A DNA stretch of 64,000 nucleotides from positions 9,005,001 to 9,069,000 of the forward strand of contig NC_065897.1 in NCBI RefSeq assembly GCF_905147045.1. Direction: 5' to 3'. The translations under genes and the position numbers were made by a program. The notes under the pieces were generated by a model. It was not told the origin of the DNA. It saw only the letters and a list, made by a program, of their open reading frames with translations, and did not search any database. Positions within the stretch are counted from its first letter, which is position 1. The number at the start of each line of letters is the position of its first letter. The DNA comes from Nymphalis io (taxonomy: Eukaryota; Arthropoda; Insecta; Lepidoptera; Nymphalidae). This document shows positions 50,601 through 60,100 of the stretch, piece by piece.

Positions 50601-53600
50601 AGCACACCATACGCCGCCCAACCTATGAAGACACACATCTTCACCAGGTAGGGAACCTGCAGTCTCGGCGTCTGAAGCACCATTGCTACCACGAATATCA
50701 GCGTCACTGATAGCATGTAGAAGGTTTTCAGCTCCTGGAAATGTAAAAGATAAATATAATTGAAATTTTGTCTAAAAAGTTATTCGTGCAAATTTTATAT
50801 AAGTAAATGTGTAAAAACAATAAAAACGATAATGATAATGAAATAATAGCCGAATAAAAATAAAATATCACAAATACAATGTAGTTTGGCATGATTTTTT
50901 TTTTGTATTAATTCAAGTGCAGGACGCACAAAAAACAATTCAATACAAAAAAAAATACTGGAATAAGAATGGGGTAACAATTTGAAGCTATGTAACTTAG
51001 GTATATACGTTGACATTGTAATAAAAGATAGCAGCTATTATTATAAATTTATCCGGACTTACAAACGTCCACTCCATGACGATTTTACTTGGTACGGCTT
51101 TGTGCAAGCCCATCTGGTTAGGTCTCACATATTGTACCACCAAACAGCAATACTTAATACTCTTGCGGTCCGAAACTTCAGTGAACCAGTGTATAACAAC
51201 AGGCACAAAGGTCATAACATCTTAGTCCCCAAGGTTGGTGGCGCATGGCGATGTAAGCAATGCTTATTATTTCTCACAATGACAGCGTCAATGGGCGCTT
51301 ACCATCTGCCATTTATCTACCTATTTCAAATAAATTAAAAAAAGAAAAAAAGCCTGTCAATGCCGAAGTTCCAGAATCGATCCTGAATTAATGATCTTTT
51401 TTTGTCCCCATTTAAGTGATAAGCATTGCGAGTATTAACAAACTAAACAAGCACAAGATTTACGTACATTTAATTGGAAAGACCACATAAATATGCAGAC
51501 AAAACAGTTCAGTGCCTTTTTCTTCTCTGTTTGTCTACCGATATTTTTGTAGCTATAAACGAGCTGTAGAATAAGTAATAAAAAAATGAAAGTAAGAGTT
51601 AAAAAATCGAAACATAAAAATTCATATATTACGTTTTCCTCAAATTATCAACGATGCTCGAATATCGACCGGGCGAATACTCGCATTAGTAATTGTATAA
51701 TTACAACTAGTTTTTGAATAATAATTAGTTATAAGAAAACCTTGAATGCAACTTCCGTTGTAGTTGACCTGTATTGGAAATCGATAAAAATATCAAGGAC
51801 TATGTTCATGGTATTCGATATTAACGATAATTTTTTATCACCGATGTCATCGAAGGAATTATAAAAGATAAAACATTTAACAAGGTATTTTTTCGTGTCA
51901 AATCTAATTATTTACTGATTATAGAAAAATGTTTTTATTGCCACAAACCATACACGATGCATACTATTCTCAGTCGACTCAAAGTTCGGAAAACGTATCC
52001 TCCTAAGTTCAAAAAGTCCCATAAAGTTGCAAAAGTTCGCAAGTTATCTTTTTTGTTTACAAATTAAAGGCTTTATCTATAAATGTTGTCTTCTTTCGAA
52101 TGTTAATAATAATAATATCCTGGTACGTTATTCACACACGGCCATCTGATCCCAAATTAAGCAGAGCTTGTATTATGGAAACCAGACAACTGATATATTA
52201 CATATTTCTTTTTGTAAATACATACTTATTTAGATAATTACACCCAGACACTTTTTTTTTTAAATATATAGGCTTGCGCTTGACTGTTATCACACCGGAT
52301 GGAAAGTGAGATACAGCCTAAGACGGAGCGCGCTTGCCTAGAAGATGCCTATTCACTTTAGACTTGAAGGTACCCACATTGTAGGTGGTGGGGAAAACAG
52401 AGGTCGGGAGGGTATTCCAGACCTTGGCGGTGCGTATCAGAAACGAGGAAGCAAATCGTTTCGTACGTGTCTTAAATACCTCAACTACGTACGGATGCAG
52501 ATCTTTTCGATGCCTCGCAGTTCTATGGTAAAATGGTGACGGGGGAACTAAATTAAAACTATTTAATTCAATAATAAACAAGATATATTTCGGAGTGTTC
52601 TCAGGAACTATCCTGAGCACACTCCGAAATATATCTTGTAAAATACCGACACAGGACAAACAGACATGTTCATGCAGGCATCTGTGCCTGTCCTGGGTGG
52701 GAATCGAACCCACAACCGTCGGCGTGAAAGGCAAGTATCTACCAACCACGCCAACCGACTCGTCTCGTTAAATCAATGAATACAGAAAGAGGGAAATCAA
52801 TAAAAGTCACTTTATACATACATTATCATTATTATACACAGATACATTATTATACCTCTTGCCATGGATACAGAAATATATACAAATATAAATATAAGGA
52901 AATAATCAGTATCTGTGTTTCAGTTAGGTAGTTCCATTAACGTCTAAAACTGTAAAGCACACCATTTTCACTTATGACATTTCAACACTAACATAAGCGA
53001 CATAACAAAGATGATTTGTAATAAAAAAAAATATGGAAGTTTTAAATAACATGATTGCAATCTTTATTTATAAGGATGTGAATATTGACTCGGTTTAAGT
53101 GACCGATTCAAAGTGACTACAATGGGGCTATACGACGACATGACCGACCGGCTACCGTTAGGTAATTTGAATTACACTGGAACGATAACATATTGAATTT
53201 ATTCCATAAAAAAACTATTTTTATATTCTTTTAAATGTAATTAATATGCGTGTTTCACTAATTAATAAAACTCATTGTTATTTATTAAGAATACTTATTT
53301 ATATGCTTCAAGCATATTTCCTAATAGCATTTTTATTCATTTAAAATATGCATTCAGACTGGCAAGTGGGCAATCAGATGGTAAGTGGTCACAGCCGCTC
53401 ATAGAAATTGGCTGTGTAAGAAATATTAACCATCACTTACGTCGCTAATGCAACACCAACCTTGAGATCTAATATGTTATGTCACTTGTATAAAGTCGAG
53501 ATGGCCCATTGGTAAGAACGCGTGAATCTTAACCGATGAACGTGGGTTCAAACCCGGGCAAGCCCCTCTTAATTTACATGTGCTTAATTTCTGTTTTTAA

Positions 53601-56600
53601 TTCATCTCGTGCTTTTCGGTGAAGGAAAACATCGTGAGGAAACCTGCATGTGTAATTTCATCGAAATTCTGCCACATGTGTATTCCACCAACCCGCACTG
53701 GAGCAGCGTGGTGGAATAAGCTCCAAACCTTCTCCTCAAAAAGGGAGAGGAGGCCTTAACCCAGCAGTGGGACATTTACAGGCTGTTAATGTCACTTGTG
53801 TGAACAGTTACACTGGCTCATTCACCTTGCAAACCGTAACGCGACATCACTAATCGACATCGATCTTCTTTTTTTCGACCTGCCGCAAAGTCCACATCTC
53901 CGCAGCGTATAGAAATATGGGGAAAACAAGCGTTTATACGAGCCGGATCTTGGTTGCTTTGGTAATGTTTCTGTTCCTCCATATTTTCTTAAGCCTCTCC
54001 ATTGCAGTTCTCGTAATTGCCATACGTCGCTTGACCTACGCATCCGCCATTATTCGATATTAAAACTCCCAGATATACTGGCCTCCAAAAAAATCGACCC
54101 ACCTACATTTTTTGTAAAAAAGCTATCGTATGGTTTTAAACTACCACATATTTATATTTTTAAGATTGATAATGAAAAAATGCAATTGTAGGATTGTACA
54201 AAAACAGAAATAGTGCGCAAAAAATAGGTTTTTAGGTAAATATGTGACAAAACACGAAAACACAAAATTTTACGCAATTTTATTTTTTTGTGTACAAAAC
54301 GATTATGCCGTTTGTTTTTAAATTTGGGTGCCTAAATCTTACTTTAATAGGGAGTGTTTCCTCCTCTTGACCTAATCACTGCCTGCATACGCCTATTAAG
54401 TGACCTGATTAGCTTTTTAATGTCTTCCTGTGGGGTCCGTTGCCATTCTTCAGTTAGGGCAGCTTCCAGTTGATTCAGGGTTTCTGGAATTGGATTTCGT
54501 GCTCGAACCGTACGTTTTAGCTGGTCCCAGAGGTGCTCTATCGGGTTTAAGTCCGGACTATTGGCTGGCCACTGCATAACTGGAATTTCGACTTCCCCGA
54601 GATAGTCTTTAACAATTCTAGCGACGTGAGGTCGTGCGTTGTCGTGCATAAGTTGGAAATTATCCCCAATATATCCAGCGTAAGGCATCACATGAGGCTC
54701 CAGAATGTCCGTTATGTAAGTTTCAGTATTAACAGCACGATTACGGAAAAAAACCAGCTCTGTGCGTCCCGTCAAAGAAATACCTCCCCAAAACATTGTA
54801 GAGCCTCCACCAAATTGGACTGTTTCTCGAATGCAACACTGAGAGTAGCGTTCTCCTGGCCTTCGCATGACGTTACGTCGTCCATCAGAGCCTACTAGAG
54901 ACATTCGGCTTTCATCACTGAACAATACTGTCTCCCATTGGTCCAGTGTCCAATCGACGTGCTGCCTAGCAAATTGTAGTCTTGCTTGTCGATGGGATGC
55001 TGTGAGTTTTGGTCCTGTTGCTGGCTTGTGAGGGGTTAAGTTTTGCTCTCGAAGTCTTCTTCTTACAGTATTTTCACTCACAGACACTCCACGACTTTCT
55101 AGGAGTCTACCTTGAACGTCAACAGCCGAAAGATGTCGGTTTCTTAAAGACGTCAAACCAATAAAACGGTCATCGGTCGGGTTCGTGACACGCCCCCTGC
55201 CAGATCCTGGTCTCCGGCGATACTCCCCAGTCTCCAAGTAGCGTTTGTACACTCTTCGCACCGCTGAACGACTTAATTTTAGTGTTCTAGCCACATTTCG
55301 CTGACTTAACCCCTCATGAATAAGAGCTACGACTTGAGCAGCTTCTGCTTCAGTAGTATCCATTTTTTATGTTTAAACTTATTAAAATTATTGTTTCAAC
55401 AAAGTTTCATACACATAATCAATAATAAACATCGAACCGAGATGACTCCGCGTTAAGAACTGGAAATAAACTAACCATGCACTTTATGCACAAAGTAACG
55501 TTTTCTTATCAATACTTTAAAAATATTCCAAATATCCTCAATAACACTTACAACTCCTCCAAATCAATATCAAGTGGGTAATAAAATGTTAAATGTATGT
55601 CCCATAAGTAAAACAATCCACCTAGGTCGTCGCATAGTTAAGATAACAACCTTGTAAGTAAAAAAATACGGGTGGGTCAATTTTTTTGGCGGCCAGTATA
55701 GGATTGGACGACCTCACAGTTCGCAATCTGAGTGATCTCGGGCGAGTTGTTTTTTGCCCGGTCTACAATCATCATCTTCGTTTTACTGCGGTTAAGCTTT
55801 AATCCGAATTCTTGGCATACGCGCTCCATTTTAAGAAGCAATTCTTCCATATGAACTACTTCAGACGCAAACAGGGTCGTGTCGTCGGCATAGCGCAAAT
55901 TTGTAATCTTGCGCCCACCAACTGCAACACCGTCACTCCAGTCCTCAAGCGCAATGCGCATTACTAGCACAAAGCCCTACCAACTACCAAGCAAACGACT
56001 ACATGACTTTATGATTTTTTTTCTTTCGGTAAAAAAAATAGGTGTTTAATGGAATAAAGGACGTAAGTACACAGATGGATGGTTCATATATTATCCGGAT
56101 TTGAAAGTGCAAGTCTAAGTATGCCATCTTTACTTTATACTGGTTGGGTAAATTGACGTTAATCAAAACTAAAGACAAAATCACACACCACACGCACACT
56201 CGTAGACATTCGCACAAAGACATTCGTGTTTTAAGAAATATGGGTTTTAGCTCAAAAAGACATTAATCAATTCAGGTTGAGCGGTAAAAATAATATACAT
56301 ATTATATTAGTTAGGCAGACTGGCAAGTAGGCCACCGGATGGTAAATAGTCACAACCACCTATAAAAATTAGCACTAAGAATCCTTACATCGCCAATGCG
56401 ACACCAACATTTGGAAGAATTTTATAATGGGACCAATGTGATCTTATACAAAACCCTACAACCAAGTAAGGTAATATTCGAGTTTTCGACTAGAAAATCG
56501 TTCAAATGCGTGAAACATTTTAATATATACATAGTGTGCAAAGCTTCTCAACCATAAAAAACAAGTGTTAAGACATCACGAAGGTCAATGACGCTGACGT

Positions 56601-57081
56601 AGCGTTAACGCAACGTAGATACGAGTAAGTACGTTGCTAAACAATCGGTCAGCTGGAATGTTAAATGGGAGCGATAGTTTACCAATGCGATATTACAATA
56701 ATTCTATTTGACACACTGTGAATTACAAAAACGCATGAAAAACAAACGATTGTGTACAACATTTCAAATAAACTATATGTATACATTATCGGCCTTTTTT
56801 AACAAACTTTGTTTAGCGGGTGATTAGTTAAACAATGCTGTCTTCTTCTTTCGAATGTTAAAAAAAATAATGACAGAAAGAGAAATCAATGTTTACCTAA
56901 GCAGCCGCTTAGCAACGTTTATAAGTAAGACCGTATATACTTTTGTTTAAAAAAAGAAGCGAAGTACAATTCAATTCAATCAGAAATAAATAAACCGACT
57001 AAAAAAAATACTTAATGGGGTTTCTATAAGGGTTTTAGTATTTAAAGATGTGAGCTGTACCTTGAAATACTTTAAACTTTT

Positions 57082-57118
<37 letters not shown>

Positions 57119-60100
57119 CTGCTTTACTATAATATAAAATACTACTTTAGCCCGTCCCCGCAAGCTATCGTCATTATTTCATATTTATTTTAAAGCGGGT
57201 TATATGATTTATTAAATCTTTTACTTTTTTGTTACATTAAGAGTAAGCATACTAGCGAGTAGTATGGGATTAGGAAGCATATAAGGATGTAATAATAGTG
57301 TTGGTTATTATAGCTCGGCTGTCTCGGCTGGTATATATTATGTTTAAATCTTTTTTACTGAATTAAAGAAAAAAAAACAAATCTACTGTCTTATTAGTTT
57401 TACAGCTGTTATTATCATTTACATATAAGAGACATGAAAAAAATAGAGGCAATTAAAACAAATATAGGTACAACATTCTTTTGAAAATATTGAACACAAT
57501 GAAATAAACATCCAGCCAGTTTTAAATTCAGTTCATAAAATCAAATCGAATATACTCGTATATGTATCTCTCGTCAGAATTTAAATTATTTATCAGTCTA
57601 TTTTTATTATCGATGGTTTTGTAAATGGTGATGAAAAATAACATTGTGATGGACTTTCATTAATTATTTAATTAATTGTGTATAATTATTCAACTAGATC
57701 ATGCTATATTAATATGGTTTAAAAACTAAATTACGGTTAAGATTTTGGAAGAACATTATATGACAACCTAAGCTCTTTTATGTGATGATAAGACGAAAAT
57801 AACGGGAGAAGAAATTATAAGAGAGATTTGCCTTTCACTTGCAACTATAACTTTTACTTGCGTGCAACCTGCGTGTAACTGGTGACACCAATGAAATATG
57901 CTATTAAGTTTTACAATAAGGTATAATTTAAAATTCGAATGCTTTTTTTTTAAAACAAAGGCCAACCGTACAAATGTGCCATAGAATGGTAAGTAACCAT
58001 AGACATTAGAATAACAGAAATGTCAGCAATCCGATTTCTTAAATGTTAATTTATAACAATAGTAAATATTAGCTACGTTTAATGTTAATTTTTAGAAAAA
58101 ACTAGATATAGATATCTATAATACGATTAGTTATAAGCAAGTACATAAATCATACTGATTTATGTTGGTATGTCTATTTGAATGTATAACGCCACTATCG
58201 ATTTAAATGAGTTGTAATATTAAATGAATGATTTTCGCACTCAGGTCACATCGATGTCTGCGTTTTGCGAAAAAGAACTGTAATGGTTTATTTTAAGGTA
58301 TGAATTAAAAAATCGTAGTGTCGTTGTTTATTGTAACATAATTAAACAAATTAACGTAATGCATGCATGTGAACTATGTTTTATTAGCATTATTTTTATT
58401 GGCGAGATATCGTATTAGTGATTTATATACGTAGGTCAGTTAACGTACTTGAATATGTATGAATGAATCTATAGACAAACTAGAAAATTTCCCCACTTTC
58501 ACCTCTCTGCTCATAAATGTAGAAATAAAGAAATAAAGGCCACAAATTAATAAATAATAAAATAACTGATCATTTACAATGAAAACTTAATTAATTGTAT
58601 TGTCAACCGTAAAATCTCTTGTACTTTATCACGCATCCTTTACAACGGAATAAATATGAAGTATTAACGTTTGGCGATAAAATGTCTATTGATTGAGTGC
58701 TACGTACGCAGGCTTGCACTAATCTCTTGTCTCGTTAAAGTATTGAAATAAAAATGTTCCATATTCAAAATACGTGAAGTATGTCACTGGACCAATAGTT
58801 AGAAGACGAGAATCTTTAATAAATCTTAAGTAGTGCGGTGGATGAAATTATGCCAAGTGTATCTACCAACCCGCATTGGAGCAGCGTGGTGGAATAAGCT
58901 ATAAACCTTCTCCTCAAAAGGGAGAGGAGGCCTTAGCCCAGCAGTTTGACATTAACAGGCTGTTACTGTACTGTACTGTATCTACCAAACCGCATTGGAG
59001 TAGCGTATTGGAATAATCTCCGAACCGTCTCCTCAAAAAGGAGATGATAGCTTAACCCAGCAATGGATCATTTACAAGCTGTTACTTGTTTACTTTTATT
59101 TCCGTGGTAGGTTATAAAATAAATAAAATATATCGATAATTAATATAACATAGATATTACATAGGTATATACAAATATATACTTATTATTATTGTTTATG
59201 TGTATGTATGGGTGTATGTATGTGTGATGTTGTGTAATAACATCGTTTTACAAACAACTAACTCACGAGAAACTTGCAAATTTAATTAGCCAGTAAAATT
59301 TATCTTGTATATATGAATGAGATAGAAATTATTTTCGTAATGCCATAAAGTTTTCAACCTACATATTTCTAAAATCGTTGGCGCAAGCAACGTGCTTCTT
59401 GCTCTTTTATAATTAAATAAAAAGAGAGAAAAATCATCAGCTTGTATCTACATATGTACGTAGAAACTACATAATTGCACCATATAAGAGAAGTCGGCTA
59501 CGCTCCGCTTCCGTGTAACATCGATTCGCATAACACGACAAATTTAAATATTTTTTTATAATGTACAAAGAATATGACATAGTAATTTTGTAGGGAAACT
59601 AAATAGTCTGTAACTCCTGTACGAGATTGCCGAAAAAATTATGATGCAAAATTTGTTTTCATTAAAAAAAAAACTTTTAACAGTTTACTAAAACAGATTC
59701 TTTGTATCTTGTATGGTTTCGGTCTTCCTTGTACAGACCAAGCTAAATAAATAACAAAGTGTATAAAGCCGTCTCTACATGAAAATTTATTATCTGTTTA
59801 TCCGTAAAATTTGTTATTCTTGTAATTGAGAACAAATGTTTTTTTTATTTATATTCTGTGTAAATATATCCACTCGTATTCATAGCCCCACTATTGATCC
59901 AATTGAGTGGTAACATTCAATTATTTATTTGCGCAGTCAGGTCATCATAGTGAGGTCAGGTCTCCTCTACGTTTTACGTAAAGACACCGTAATGGAATAT
60001 CTTAAAGTATGAATAAACCAATCATAAATTATACATTGAGTATTGTAATTTTTTTTTTATATGCCCCAGTATGGCAAATGACTCTACTCCACCTGATGGT

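Larger units (their letters stand above)
53852..55968 (-). mobile_element. RTE-like LINE reverse-transcriptase fragment, split by Tc1
   Basis: Minus-strand 55699-55968 encodes MRIALEDWSDGVAVGG, LRYADDTTLFASE (YADD catalytic motif) and FGLKLNRSKTKMM. After the Tc1 insertion, 53852-54075 continues with LGVLISNNGGC, a frameshift, RRMAITRTAMERLKKIWRNR, a stop and FPIFLYAAEMWTLRQ. Both LINE ends are missing (no endonuclease, no 3' tail). The RT was probably already broken before Tc1 landed, since frameshift and stop lie away from the junction. Confidence 0.85.

Noticed and set aside
52318..52749. 143-codon minus-strand ORF
   Set aside because: It is a chimera of SINE head translation and LINE C-terminus created by insertion, with no promoter or splice evidence of its own.
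52690..52768. tRNA-Glu-like sequence
   Set aside because: Box A and B are present, but acceptor stems do not pair and it continues into a SINE body, so it is a SINE head and not a tRNA gene.
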